From NCBI GenBank assembly GCA_934613645.1, contig CAKTTC010000007.1, positions 1-64,000 of the forward strand: a stretch of DNA of 64,000 nt, given 5' to 3'. Under the pieces are notes generated by a model, which made no database searches, was not told the DNA's origin, and was given only the letters and a program-made list of their open reading frames with translations. Numbering within the stretch: position 1 is the stretch's first letter; each line of letters opens with the position of its first letter. This stretch comes from an uncultured Opitutales bacterium (lineage in GTDB: Bacteria; Verrucomicrobiota; Verrucomicrobiia; Opitutales; Intestinicryptomonadaceae). The translations under genes were made by a program, and so were the position numbers. Shown here one piece after another: positions 1 through 8,325 of this stretch.

Positions 1-47
1 TGGCGAAGCCAAGAGCATAGCGACGATAGGAGCGCGCTAAAGTCTAA
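1..47 (-). repeat. Copy of composite intergenic element, inverted relative to 43208-43254
   Basis: These 47 bases are the exact reverse complement of 43208-43254. The piece contains small palindromes such as TGGC-GAA-GCCA. The following bases, about 58-80, are the reverse complement of the start of another composite element at about 21486-21508. The window therefore opens inside a modular intergenic repeat whose remainder lies off the left edge. No coding frame is supported. Confidence 0.8.
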
Positions 48-81
48 TAAAGTCCTGCCTCGAGCCTCGCGCTTTTTAATT

Positions 82-145
82 TTTTATAATTCCTAAAGTG
101 GCGGCGGCGGGCAAAGCCCGTTCGCCTTTGATTATTGATTAAAGT
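82..145 (-). repeat. Short hairpin element (copy 1)
   Basis: Read on the minus strand this has the family layout: an AACTTTAA-type left flank, an AAAGGCG box, a central palindrome, a GCCGCCACTTTA box and a GGAATTATAAAA right flank. The central palindrome at 108-120 has stem CGGGC/GCCCG and a 3-base loop. It is divergently arranged with copy 2 next to it. Confidence 0.75.
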
Positions 146-194
146 AAAGCAACATTGGCTGTGCCAATCCGCGCTACTTCCCAACATATAAAAA
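146..194 (+). repeat. Short hairpin element (copy 2)
   Basis: The central palindrome at 154-168 is ATTGGC-TGT-GCCAAT, followed by the CCGCGC-CTTC box and an ATATAAAAA right flank. The left flank is shortened where it meets copy 1. Confidence 0.75.
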
Positions 195-276
195 ACTTCA
201 ATCAACAAGCAAAGGCACATCGGCAGAGCCGATTGTCGCCGCTTTAGGAATTATAAAAGTTTAGGAATTATAAAAG
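192..276 (+). repeat. Short hairpin element (copy 3) with duplicated right flank
   Basis: The central palindrome at 219-233 is ATCGGC-AGA-GCCGAT. The right flank TTTAGGAATTATAAAAG occurs twice in direct tandem (243-259 and 260-276), so the end of the element has been duplicated. The obg promoter region begins immediately after it. Confidence 0.75.
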
Positions 277-278
277 AA

Positions 279-307
279 TTGACAGTTGAAGTGGATTTGG
301 CAGAGTT
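279..307 (+). promoter_or_regulatory. Possible obg promoter (TTGACA box)
   Basis: A perfect -35 consensus TTGACA lies at 279-284, about 55 bases before the obg ATG. With a 17-base spacer the -10 position is AGAGTT (302-307), a poor match, so only the -35 box is convincing. The box directly abuts the end of repeat copy 3. Confidence 0.4.
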
Positions 308-339
308 TGCGTAAAACTATACAGAGAGGCGAAGAAGAT

Positions 340-1350
340 ATGTTTGTAGACGAGGCAGTGGTGTCGTTAAAGGCGGGCGATGGCGGAAAGGGCAGTGCGG
401 GTTTTAGGCGCGAAAAATTCATTCCGTTGGGCGGCCCAGACGGCGGCGACGGCGGCAACGGCGGCAATGTTTATGCGGTAGGCGACGAAAACGTTACCGA
501 CCTCGAGAACTTTATGTTCTCCCCCAATATCCGCGCTGGCGACGGCGCAAACGGCGCGGGACGCCAGAAAACGGGGGAAACGGGGAAAGACGCCTATTTG
601 CGCGTCCCCCCGGGAACGATTATTTCGAATGTCGAAACCGACTCCGTCGTGGCAGAGGTTCTCAAGCACGGCGAGAAAATCCTGTTGCTGCGCGGCGGCA
701 AGGGCGGTTTGGGGAATATCCATTTCAAAAGTTCCACGAACAGAGCGCCGCGCCAGTTCACATACGGTTCGGACGGCGAGGAGGGCGAGTTTAAGCTCGT
801 TCTCAAAACGATAGCCGATGCGGGTATGGTGGGCTTCCCGAATGCGGGGAAGTCGTCGCTGATAAATCTTATTACGCCCGCGCGCCCGAAGATAGGCGCG
901 TATCCGTTCACCACGCTGCACGTGAACATAGGCACGCTCGAGTATCCCGAGCACTACGAGAAGCTCAAGCTTGCCGACATTCCGGGGCTTATCGACGGCG
1001 CGAGCGACAACCGCGGCTTGGGGCACAAGTTTTTGCGCCATATCGAAAGGTGCAAGGTTTTGGTCGTTATGCTCGACATGGCGGGCACCGACGGCAGAAA
1101 ACCCGCCGACGACTACAAAAACCTGATGAACGAGCTTGGTCTGTATTCGTCCGCCCTGCTCGAAAAACCGATGATTATTGCGGCAAACAAGATGGACGAG
1201 CCCGACGCAAAGAAGAATCTTTCGGCGTTCAGGCGCAAGTATAAAAATCTGGATATAATTCCCATATCGTGTCTTTCGGAAGAGGGCATAGCGGAATTGA
1301 AAGACGAAATCTACGCGCAGTGTAAAAAATCGCCGTCGGCGCAAGTATAA
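340..1350 (+). CDS. obg: GTPase Obg/CgtA (ribosome assembly, stress)
   Basis: Obg-family GTPase of 336 residues, a usual length. The N-terminal glycine-rich Obg fold starts at residue 1 (MFVDEAVVSLKAGDGGKG) and is followed by the G domain: G1 GFPNAGKSS from residue 165, G3 DIPGLIDGA and G4 NKMD. The family binds 50S ribosomal subunits and is normally essential, linking ribosome maturation to growth and stress. An ATG 54 bases upstream is in frame, but ATG 340 is chosen because it starts the conserved Obg fold and follows a GAGGCGAAGAAG ribosome-binding site. In many bacteria obg sits beside rplU-rpmA; those genes are not seen here, and the left side is repeats. A pseudopilin operon follows on the same strand. 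Confidence 0.97.
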   Translation: MFVDEAVVSLKAGDGGKGSAGFRREKFIPLGGPDGGDGGNGGNVYAVGDENVTDLENFMFSPNIRAGDGANGAGRQKTGETGKDAYLRVPPGTIISNVETDSVVAEVLKHGEKILLLRGGKGGLGNIHFKSSTNRAPRQFTYGSDGEEGEFKLVLKTIADAGMVGFPNAGKSSLINLITPARPKIGAYPFTTLHVNIGTLEYPEHYEKLKLADIPGLIDGASDNRGLGHKFLRHIERCKVLVVMLDMAGTDGRKPADDYKNLMNELGLYSSALLEKPMIIAANKMDEPDAKKNLSAFRRKYKNLDIIPISCLSEEGIAELKDEIYAQCKKSPSAQV

Positions 1351-1352
1351 AA

Positions 1353-1381
1353 TTGACATTGACCGAGAATGGGGGTATCGG
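1353..1381 (+). promoter_or_regulatory. Possible promoter of the pseudopilin operon
   Basis: TTGACA at 1353-1358 is followed after 17 bases by TATCGG (1376-1381). The -35 is perfect and the -10 weak. If used, transcription would begin near 1388. That is downstream of a possible TTG start at 1382 and supports ATG 1406 as the start of the first pseudopilin. Confidence 0.4.
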
Positions 1382-1405
1382 TTGCTTTATAAGTTCACAC
1401 GAAAT

Positions 1406-2056
1406 ATGCTTACCTCTAAAACTACCCCCGCCCGCAAGGGTTTTACTCTTATCGAAATATTAATTGTGGTGGCGATACTGTCGTTGTTGATGGGTATCAC
1501 CACGCAGATGCTTTCAAGCGTCGGACAATCGCAGGGCAAAGCCCGCGCAAAGGCCGACATGGCCGTTATGGCTACCGCGCTTGAGGCTTTCCAAGCCCAA
1601 TACGGCGGCTATCCGCGCCTGAATGTGGCAAAAAAAGCCGAACACGCAGGCGACCTTTACAAGTGCCTTACGGGCAAAATGGTTTTGCGCGTCAAGGACA
1701 ATTCAGTCCAGATGATGAACGTGGGCGTTGCGCGCAAGCCGTTTATCGACGCGCTCAAGTTCAAGCTGATAGACCCCGCCGACAAGGAATCGCAGTCGGT
1801 AGATCCCTCCAAGAACGGCGTGTATTTGGCAGACCCGTGGGACGAGCCGTATATGTATTTGTATAGCACGTCGTCGAGCGTAGGTTCGCTCGAGACGGAG
1901 TGGAAATCGCCCGCGTTCGTGCTGTTTACAAAAGGCGCGGACACCAAGGCAAAGGACGTTAAGGGCATGTATTCTTCGGGCATAATTCCCTCCTACGACG
2001 ACTACACCACGCCCGAGGAAAATGTGGACAATATTATTTTCGGCAGAACTGAATAA
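1406..2056 (+). CDS. Type II secretion-like pseudopilin (GspG-like), gene 1 of 5
   Basis: Prepilin-like protein of 216 residues. A short basic leader ends in the processing motif KGFTLIEILIVV, with G before F, E at +5 and a hydrophobic helix, as cleaved and N-methylated by prepilin peptidase. The rest is a soluble domain with a GspG-like alpha-helical spine (KADMAVMATALEAFQAQYGGYP), so a major-pseudopilin-type protein is likely. A TTG at 1382 would add eight residues. ATG 1406 is preferred because the putative promoter overlaps the TTG. It is first in a run of five genes with the same signal. No secretin, ATPase or platform protein is in this window, so the secretion or pilus machine it serves cannot be named. 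Confidence 0.85.
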   Translation: MLTSKTTPARKGFTLIEILIVVAILSLLMGITTQMLSSVGQSQGKARAKADMAVMATALEAFQAQYGGYPRLNVAKKAEHAGDLYKCLTGKMVLRVKDNSVQMMNVGVARKPFIDALKFKLIDPADKESQSVDPSKNGVYLADPWDEPYMYLYSTSSSVGSLETEWKSPAFVLFTKGADTKAKDVKGMYSSGIIPSYDDYTTPEENVDNIIFGRTE

Positions 2057-2074
2057 CTCAACATCGGATATTTT

Positions 2075-2698
2075 ATGAAAAAAAGAAATGCTTTTACATT
2101 GGTTGAATTGATGATTGTCATCGCCATAATCGGCGTGTTGGTGGGCATGCTCACCCCGACGATTTCGGCGTCCTACAAAAAGGCGTTGGCGACTAACTCC
2201 AAAACGTTTATGTCTAATATGTGCGCGGCGTTGGAACGCTACAAAGACGACAACGGCGACTTCCCCGCGTTCCTTTCCTCTTCCGCGCGCGTGAATCTCG
2301 ACGACGCAAACAACGCGGAAAAACTCTACAAAGCACTCACTGGAAAGAATCCCGACGGCAGCAGACTGTCTTCGGCCGACAGGCGCGAGCTTAACCGCCG
2401 CTCGACGTCGTATATGGATTTCAATATGAACTCCATAACGCAGATAAACGGCAAGTGGAAGATTATCGACGCGTTCGGCAACCCCAACATCTACGTCTGT
2501 GTTGACGCCGACAGCGACGGCTTCATCAAAAACGGCTTCCCCACGCGCAAAGACGGCATAGACTCGCTTGAATTGAGCGAAATTGTGCCCAACGCAAAGC
2601 TCGGGCTTATGGCCAAGGTCATAATGTTCACCCTCAAAAAGGACTCCGAAAAGGATACCGCCGAATACAGCGCAGAAAACGTCTTTACTTGGTATTAA
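2075..2698 (+). CDS. Type II secretion-like pseudopilin (GspG-like), gene 2 of 5
   Basis: 207 residues with a class III signal at the very N-terminus (MKKRNAFTLVELMIVIAIIG). Cleavage would fall before F, with E at +5 and a long hydrophobic helix. The segment AALERYKDDNGDFP resembles the helix-plus-loop of GspG pseudopilins, as in gene 1, so the two are probably paralogues. It starts 18 bases after gene 1 and is probably co-transcribed. No strong ribosome-binding site precedes the ATG. It likely sits in the inner membrane and assembles into a periplasmic pseudopilus after processing. Confidence 0.85.
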   Translation: MKKRNAFTLVELMIVIAIIGVLVGMLTPTISASYKKALATNSKTFMSNMCAALERYKDDNGDFPAFLSSSARVNLDDANNAEKLYKALTGKNPDGSRLSSADRRELNRRSTSYMDFNMNSITQINGKWKIIDAFGNPNIYVCVDADSDGFIKNGFPTRKDGIDSLELSEIVPNAKLGLMAKVIMFTLKKDSEKDTAEYSAENVFTWY

Positions 2699-2704
2699 TA
2701 TTTT

Positions 2705-3409
2705 ATGAAGACTTTCAAAAAGGGCTTTACGCTCATAGAAGTTTTGGTGGTGCTCGGCATAATAGCCTTTATGGCTACGGGCATTACAATGCTGAGCATG
2801 AAAGACACGTCGCAGGGCATTCTTGCGGCGCGCCACTCAATGATGACGGCGTTCTACTCGGCTAAAATGGCGGCGGTGACAAAAAAAGCCCCCGTTATGC
2901 TCATTGTCTACAAGGGCGACGACATCACGCGCCGCCTCAGACAGGTCGGCATAATCTACCAAGTCCGCAAAGACGGCGCGTCCGAGGGCTGGTCGGCGTT
3001 GAACGAAGGCTTTGTTATGCCCGAGGGCGTGTTCTTTGTTCCGCCCGCAGGCGATTTCTCGAAATTCGTGAAGCTCGGCAAGGGCATAAAGCAAAACGAG
3101 GTTTTCTGCAGCACCTTTAACGATATTTATACGGGTTCAAACAACGAAGTTTCCGTGAAGACGTTCCCGAGCATTACCCCGCAGCCCGTGTCGGTCGGCA
3201 GCGGCGACTGGTATTGCTACCAGTTTTCGGCGGACGGGCTTTCCATGAACCCCGGTTCGTATGTAATGCTTGCGGTGGGGCGTCAAAACAACGCGGGAAT
3301 GTTCACGATAGACAATCCCGCCCTGCAAATGGGGTTTGTTGTGCGCAAACTCGGGCACACTATAGCGTTCTCGGGCTACGACGAAATGGAAGAGGTAATC
3401 AACAAATAG
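2705..3409 (+). CDS. Pseudopilin (GspH-like), gene 3 of 5
   Basis: 234 residues with prepilin signal KKGFTLIEVLVVLGIIAF near the start and a mainly beta-rich, soluble remainder. The size and the position third in a G-G-H-I-J-like order suggest a GspH-type minor pseudopilin, but the C-terminal part matches nothing I recognise with confidence. It starts 6 bases after the previous stop, so translational coupling is likely. In Verrucomicrobiota, runs of such genes are known as part of the Verru_Chthon cassette. I suspect this relationship but cannot confirm it from sequence alone. Confidence 0.8.
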   Translation: MKTFKKGFTLIEVLVVLGIIAFMATGITMLSMKDTSQGILAARHSMMTAFYSAKMAAVTKKAPVMLIVYKGDDITRRLRQVGIIYQVRKDGASEGWSALNEGFVMPEGVFFVPPAGDFSKFVKLGKGIKQNEVFCSTFNDIYTGSNNEVSVKTFPSITPQPVSVGSGDWYCYQFSADGLSMNPGSYVMLAVGRQNNAGMFTIDNPALQMGFVVRKLGHTIAFSGYDEMEEVINK

Positions 3410-3412
3410 AAA

Positions 3413-4033
3413 ATGAAACCGAATTTGAAACAGAAAAAGGCTTTTACGCTTGTCGAAGTAATGTTGGCGGTGGGCGTGATAGCGGTGTCGATAACGGCGA
3501 TGATTGGTTTGCTTGCCTCCATTACGGCGAGCCTGAACGTCAGCCGCCACAAGAACAAGGCAATGTCGCTGTTCTCCAACACGGAAACGACGCTCGATAT
3601 GGAGTCGTTTTCCAAAGTATACAGGTGGGTGCAAAATCCCGCCAATCCGTATGTGATATATTTTTGGGACGAAGACCAAAACCCCGACGACCCCGACAAT
3701 CCGAGCCTTATTACAATGTCTTCGGAAATAGTGGGCAAGCCCAAAGAGCCGCCGAGCTCGACGCATTTGGCGAGGTCGCGCGGCGACATATACAGGGTTG
3801 TGATATCGCTTTATCAGGGCGGGCTAAAGGGCAAGCGCGTTGAGGTCGGCAGCACTTCGACATATTCGGGCGGCTCGCTCCCCGGCGGGGTAGATTCCTA
3901 CGCGTTAAGCTACATTCCCGTGAAAGTCGACGTCTACGCCGAACCGCGCTCCGACATCACGCGCGACACGGGCAAGCGCGAAATCAACGAACAGCGTCTT
4001 GTCTTTTCCGACATTATAATGAAAGTGCGTTAA
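3413..4033 (+). CDS. Pseudopilin (GspI-like), gene 4 of 5
   Basis: 206 residues. The signal QKKAFTLVEVMLAVGVIAVS has A rather than G before the processing site, which prepilin peptidases tolerate. The hydrophobic helix is followed by a polar helix (SRHKNKAMSLFSNTETTLDM), the look of a GspI or PilV-type minor pseudopilin. It starts only 3 bases after the stop of gene 3. The middle has an acidic, proline-rich loop (DEDQNPDDPDNP). The function is inferred only from the signal, the size and the neighbours. Confidence 0.8.
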   Translation: MKPNLKQKKAFTLVEVMLAVGVIAVSITAMIGLLASITASLNVSRHKNKAMSLFSNTETTLDMESFSKVYRWVQNPANPYVIYFWDEDQNPDDPDNPSLITMSSEIVGKPKEPPSSTHLARSRGDIYRVVISLYQGGLKGKRVEVGSTSTYSGGSLPGGVDSYALSYIPVKVDVYAEPRSDITRDTGKREINEQRLVFSDIIMKVR

Positions 4034-4042
4034 GGTTTGTTT

Positions 4043-5140
4043 ATGAAAAGAAGAGCTTTTACTCTGGTTGAAATTATGGCCGCCAGTGCCATAATGGCGA
4101 TTATCGTTTTGGGCGTGTTGTCGGTTGCGTCGAACATTTTGAAAACGTATACGAAAGCGTCGGGACAGCTCCAGAACTACTTCGACGCCAACGTGGTAGG
4201 CAACATCATTGCCGAAGACCTCGAAAGCGCGGTTATCCGCCGCGACGGCCGCGCGTGGTTGCAGGTAAGCTACGACGACACTGTCGGTATGCTCAAGGGC
4301 ACTTCCTACAAGGGCTCCGAGCCGCTGCGCCCGCCGAAACTGATGTTCTATTCCTCCACAAGTATGCGCCCGATGTATACGAAGGAAAACACGTCGTTCG
4401 ACCAAAATTCGAAAAAGGAATCGGTTCTAATTCCCGGGAACGTCTGCGCGGTCAAGTATCAGCTGGCGATGAAAAGCCCGTTTATGAAGTCGCTCGGCGA
4501 AGCGGGAGACGAAAAGCAATACAATGCTTTCTACGGACTTTATCGCGCCGTTGTTGATTCGCGCTCGACAGCCCTCGACAATATGGGGCGCGTGAAGCAG
4601 GGATTTTCGCTCGGCGGAAGCGACGAGTCTTTCAAAAACTCGCTGCAAATGAACGTCTGGGAGGGAACGTCGTCGGTTGTTGACGAACGCGGCGAGGAGG
4701 TCTCGGGCGTGAAGCTCAAAAACTGGTCGCTCGCTCCCGAAAATCTGCTTTCGATGAACGTCGTGGATTTCCGCATTACGTTCGCGGTGATGTATAAAAA
4801 CAGGCGCGACGTGGGTCAGGACGCCCCCAGATACAGAGTGGCGTATGTCCCCGCGGGCACCGATTTGACTGTGGGGCCTACAATTCTCGCCGAAGAGGCA
4901 TACGAGTTCTCCCAGTCGGGCGGTATGATGAACGTCGATACGGGTTCGGACGAATTCAAGGGCGGCATGCTCAGCTTCGCCGACGTTTCCATAACGTTTG
5001 TCTCCGACGCGGGCGCGCGCGAAATGCGCGCTCTTATGCGCGGCAACAGAATGACCGAAGACGATTTCAAGAGAATTGTGGCGCAGCACGGCAACACGGT
5101 TGTCCGCCGCGTCAGGTTTATGTCGCAACCTTTGGACTAA
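4043..5140 (+). CDS. Pseudopilin (GspJ-like; possible Verru_Chthon cassette protein C), gene 5 of 5
   Basis: The largest of the five, 365 residues, with prepilin signal RRAFTLVEIMAASAIMAIIV and then a helix and a long beta-rich domain. The stretch NVVGNIIAEDLESAVIRRDGRAW and a later VVDFRITFAVMYKN are typical of GspJ-like minor pseudopilins and of the Verru_Chthon cassette C group as I recall it. ATG 4043 is chosen over an in-frame TTG at 4037 because AAGG at 4032-4035 is well placed. It is the last prepilin-like gene. The next gene starts 1 base after its stop. Confidence 0.8.
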   Translation: MKRRAFTLVEIMAASAIMAIIVLGVLSVASNILKTYTKASGQLQNYFDANVVGNIIAEDLESAVIRRDGRAWLQVSYDDTVGMLKGTSYKGSEPLRPPKLMFYSSTSMRPMYTKENTSFDQNSKKESVLIPGNVCAVKYQLAMKSPFMKSLGEAGDEKQYNAFYGLYRAVVDSRSTALDNMGRVKQGFSLGGSDESFKNSLQMNVWEGTSSVVDERGEEVSGVKLKNWSLAPENLLSMNVVDFRITFAVMYKNRRDVGQDAPRYRVAYVPAGTDLTVGPTILAEEAYEFSQSGGMMNVDTGSDEFKGGMLSFADVSITFVSDAGAREMRALMRGNRMTEDDFKRIVAQHGNTVVRRVRFMSQPLD

Positions 5141-5141
5141 T

Positions 5142-5627
5142 ATGAAGTTGACCCAACAGCAAATAGAGGCGGTCGGCGCGTGGGTCGCCGACAACGCAAG
5201 CATTTCCGACGTTCAAAAGCGTCTGTCCGAGCAGTTCGGAATAAATATGACGTATATGGACGTGCGCTTTTTAATTGACGATATCGGCGCGCAGCTCAGG
5301 GACAAGCCCGAGCCGAAACCCGCCGCGCCCGAACAGCCCGCCGCGCAACCCGAAGCCGACGTTCCCGCGGACGGCGGTTTTGCCGACGCGCAAAATTCGC
5401 CCGATGCCGAACAACAGTCGGCAGGCGGCGTGCAGGTGTCGGTAAGCCCGATTCAACGCCCCGGGACAGTGGCGTGCGGCGATGTCGTATTTTCCGACGG
5501 CGAAAAGGCGGAATGGCTCATCGACCAAATGGGCAGGTTGTCGCTCGTTCCCGCAACGCAGGGCTATCAGCCTTCGGGCGCAGACATAGGCGATTTCCAA
5601 GCCAAATTGCAGGCTCTCTTCCGTTAG
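5142..5627 (+). CDS. Conserved hypothetical protein linked to the pseudopilin operon
   Basis: 161 residues. The N-terminal 55 residues look like a small helical, DNA-binding-like or dimerisation fold (QQIEAVGAWVADNASISDVQ, then QFGINMTYMDVRFLIDDI). A long Pro/Ala/Glu-rich linker follows, and then a C-terminal segment with SDGEKAEWLIDQMGRLSLVP. There is no signal peptide or membrane segment. I recall similar N-termini in other verrucomicrobial proteins but no known function. It begins 1 base after the last pseudopilin gene and is very likely translated from the same mRNA. The 279 bases after it are GC-rich and hold no clear gene. Confidence 0.75.
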   Translation: MKLTQQQIEAVGAWVADNASISDVQKRLSEQFGINMTYMDVRFLIDDIGAQLRDKPEPKPAAPEQPAAQPEADVPADGGFADAQNSPDAEQQSAGGVQVSVSPIQRPGTVACGDVVFSDGEKAEWLIDQMGRLSLVPATQGYQPSGADIGDFQAKLQALFR

Positions 5628-5906
5628 AATTTCTCCCTCGCCGCAGGGTGGAGCAGTGCGCGCGGCGCGGCTACGGCGAATGTATTTGCGCATTCTCGCC
5701 CCGCGGCAAGTAGGGCACGGCGCGGCTTCGGCGGGCGTGGCGCGACTTCGGCAAGGGGGCGCGTGTGTTTCTGTCCCCTGCGGCACGTGGGGGGGAGCGG
5801 ATTTTTCGGCAAACTTCCGTGCGGGGGCGTTTGCGTTTCTCACCCGCGTCGGACAGTAAAAAATTGACAATTTTCTGAGGCGTTGCAGTATTGTCGGGTA
5901 AAAGTT

Positions 5907-7583
5907 ATGAATTTTGCAAAAGTATTCGGTATTTTGTTCGCAGCCGCCGCAATTCTCGGCGGCGGGTATGTTTTGACACTCTTTTCTCCGGGGGCTGCCG
6001 TGGAGGACTCCTCCGCGTATTTGAATTCCGACATGGAAAACTCGCAGCTTTTGCTGGAGTCGGAAAAGCTCGAAAAGAGTTTCGAAAGGCAGGTTGTGCA
6101 AAAGGGCACAACGGAAGAGGTTGTGGCTCTGCTCAGAAAGGCGATTTCGCTTCAGGAGGTCTACATAGACCGTTCCTCCAACCGCGACAGGTCTCCCGCG
6201 GAGCGTCTGGTGAAGCTTAAAACGCGCCTTCAAAACATAGAGGCAAAGCCGCTTTCGGAGATTGTTGATTCGCTCGAAAAAAAGGCCAAAGACGCCGCCG
6301 CCGCCGAGGACAGCGAACGCGCGCGCGACTATTACAGCCAAGCCTGCGTTATGCAGACAAAAATCAACGTAGACTATTCGCTCTCAAAATTCAAGAGCGT
6401 CCAGCGGGCTTTGTATTTCGATACCCAGTCAAAGACAATGCGGGCGCGTCCGCTTTACCTCAAAAGCGTCGAGGCGGAAAAAAACGCCTACAAGGCAATA
6501 GAAGCGGGCAACTGGAATTCGGCGCGCGAAAATTTCGAAACCGCCATAGCCATGCTTTCGAAAATCAATTCCGACTTCCCCAATTCCGCGTATACCGACT
6601 TCACGCGAATGCAGAATCTGGACGTGGAGCTTGAGTCGCTGAAATCGGCAGATTTGTATGCAAAGCTGGAGGCGGTGCTCAAAAAGGCCGAGGACGCAAA
6701 GGCGCGCAACGACTTCCCCTCGGCCTCCGAGGCATACGGCGACGCCCTCGAACTTCAGCGCACAATAAACAGGGTCTACCCGCGCAGCCGCCACGCTTCC
6801 GACGAATCGGCTGCGAAATTCGAGCGCGAAAAAATCGACGCCTACAGTTGGGACTACGCCACCGCCATAAAAAATCTCGACGCCAAACTTACCGAAGTAA
6901 TCCGCAAGGGCGACATTCCGCTTGTCGTTGAAATGTCGACAAACCTGCTCGGCAAAGTTGAGCAGTTCAAGCGCGACTACCCCAGAAGCAACCTTGTGGG
7001 CGACGAACTCGTTCTGAAATTGCGCTACATAAATTTCACCGCGCGCGAAATTCCGCAAATCCAGCAGCTTGTCCGCGAAAATCTGGCGGAAATAAACGGC
7101 GTTCAAATGCTCGCTACGGAGGTTACCCAAAAGCTCTACTCCGCAGTCATGAAGGAGAACCCGAGCCGCTATACCGACAACGAAAACCTGCCCGTTGACT
7201 CAGTAAGCTACGACGACGTAGAGCGTTTCTGCACGCGCCTTTCGTGGATTCTCTCTGCCGAGGTTGCGCTGCCCACCGAGGCCGACTTCGCAAAAGCGGT
7301 AGGTTCTTTGCGCTATGTAGACATAAACGAAATTTCGTGGAACTACCTAAACAGCGGCGGCAAAACGCACCCCGTTGCCGCGAAGCGCAAAAACGACAAG
7401 GGCTTTTTCGACTTGCTCGGAAACGTCGAGGAGTTTGTGCGCCCCAAAAGCGGCTCGGATTCAATCCCCGTCATGGGCGGCAGCGCGCAGTCCACTACCG
7501 ACTCCATTCTCGACTTGGCGAAAAAAACGGTAGATTCCAAAACGCGAAACCGCATGTTGGGTTTCAGAATAATTGTCAAATAA
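5907..7583 (+). CDS. Membrane-anchored coiled-coil protein with C-terminal SUMF1/FGE-like domain
   Basis: 558 residues. A single N-terminal membrane segment (FAKVFGILFAAAAILGGGYV) is followed by about 370 residues of long charged helices with repeated TPR- or coiled-coil-like spacing (YSQACVMQTKINVDYS; WNSARENFETAIAML; PSASEAYGDALELQRTINRV). From about residue 395 comes a C-lectin-like SUMF1 or formylglycine-generating-enzyme-type domain, shown by MLATEVTQKLYSAVMKENPSRY, DSVSYDDVERFCTRLSW, LPTEADFAKAVG, FDLLGNVEEFV, VMGGS and a final MLGFRIIV. The catalytic cysteine pair of true sulfatase-activating enzymes is not apparent, so a structural or binding role is likelier. It probably faces the periplasm. 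TTGACA at 5864-5869 may be its -35. hisA starts 1 base after the stop. Confidence 0.75.
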   Translation: MNFAKVFGILFAAAAILGGGYVLTLFSPGAAVEDSSAYLNSDMENSQLLLESEKLEKSFERQVVQKGTTEEVVALLRKAISLQEVYIDRSSNRDRSPAERLVKLKTRLQNIEAKPLSEIVDSLEKKAKDAAAAEDSERARDYYSQACVMQTKINVDYSLSKFKSVQRALYFDTQSKTMRARPLYLKSVEAEKNAYKAIEAGNWNSARENFETAIAMLSKINSDFPNSAYTDFTRMQNLDVELESLKSADLYAKLEAVLKKAEDAKARNDFPSASEAYGDALELQRTINRVYPRSRHASDESAAKFEREKIDAYSWDYATAIKNLDAKLTEVIRKGDIPLVVEMSTNLLGKVEQFKRDYPRSNLVGDELVLKLRYINFTAREIPQIQQLVRENLAEINGVQMLATEVTQKLYSAVMKENPSRYTDNENLPVDSVSYDDVERFCTRLSWILSAEVALPTEADFAKAVGSLRYVDINEISWNYLNSGGKTHPVAAKRKNDKGFFDLLGNVEEFVRPKSGSDSIPVMGGSAQSTTDSILDLAKKTVDSKTRNRMLGFRIIVK

Positions 7584-7584
7584 T

Positions 7585-8325
7585 ATGAAGATTTATCCTG
7601 CAGTAGACATCAAAGACGGCAAATGCGTGCGCCTTCGCAAGGGCGCGGCGGAAAACAAAACGGTGTATTTCGAAAATCCAGTGGACGCGGCGAAGTCGTT
7701 TCTCGACGCGGGCTCGAAGGTAATACACGTGGTCGATTTGGACGGCGCGTTCGGGGGCGCAATGGTGAACCTCAAAACAATTTCGGCAATAGCAAACTTG
7801 GGAATGTTCGTGGAACTTGGCGGCGGAATGCGCGATGCTTCGGCGGTGAACGCGGCTTTCGACGCGGGTGTTTCGCGCGCAATAATCGGCACAAAGGCGT
7901 GCACAAACCCCGAATTTGCCAAGGAGCTTGCGGCCCAATTCGGCGAAAAAATCGCCGTGGGAATCGACGCCAAAGGCGGCAAAGTTGCAATAAAAGGCTG
8001 GGTTGAGGTTTCCGACAAAGACGCCTGTGCCCTCGCCCGCGACCTCGCCCTCGGCGGGGTGAAAACCTTCATCTATACAGACATCGACACCGACGGAATG
8101 CTTTCGGGAGTGAACGTTGCCGCGCAGGAACAAATGCTGCAGACGCTTGCCGACTGTGGCGGAAACCTGATTGCCTCGGGCGGCGTGGCGTCGATTGCCG
8201 ACATCGAAAAACTCGCAGCCCTCGCGCGACGCTATCCGAATCTCGACGGCGCAATAGTGGGCAAGGCAATTTACGAGCGGAAAATCGACCTTAAAGGGGC
8301 TATAGCAGTTGCCGAAAATGTCTGA
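7585..8325 (+). CDS. hisA: 1-(5-phosphoribosyl)-5-[(5-phosphoribosylamino)methylideneamino]imidazole-4-carboxamide isomerase
   Basis: HisA, 246 residues, a beta/alpha barrel that isomerises ProFAR to PRFAR in histidine synthesis. The N-terminal catalytic Asp region is PAVDIKDGKCVRL and the second catalytic Asp region is YTDIDTDGML. Phosphate-binding glycines are visible in ELGGGMRD and IASGGVAS. It starts 1 base after the stop of the SUMF1-domain gene. Its end overlaps the next gene (methyltransferase ATG at 8318, hisA stop TGA at 8323), which suggests coupling. No other his genes are in the window, so the histidine pathway is dispersed in this genome. Confidence 0.96.
   Translation: MKIYPAVDIKDGKCVRLRKGAAENKTVYFENPVDAAKSFLDAGSKVIHVVDLDGAFGGAMVNLKTISAIANLGMFVELGGGMRDASAVNAAFDAGVSRAIIGTKACTNPEFAKELAAQFGEKIAVGIDAKGGKVAIKGWVEVSDKDACALARDLALGGVKTFIYTDIDTDGMLSGVNVAAQEQMLQTLADCGGNLIASGGVASIADIEKLAALARRYPNLDGAIVGKAIYERKIDLKGAIAVAENV

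Noticed and set aside
367..1359. Long minus-strand frames opposite obg and many other genes
   Set aside because: They are shadows caused by GC-rich codon use in the real genes; their translations are Arg/Ala/His-rich and have no family features.
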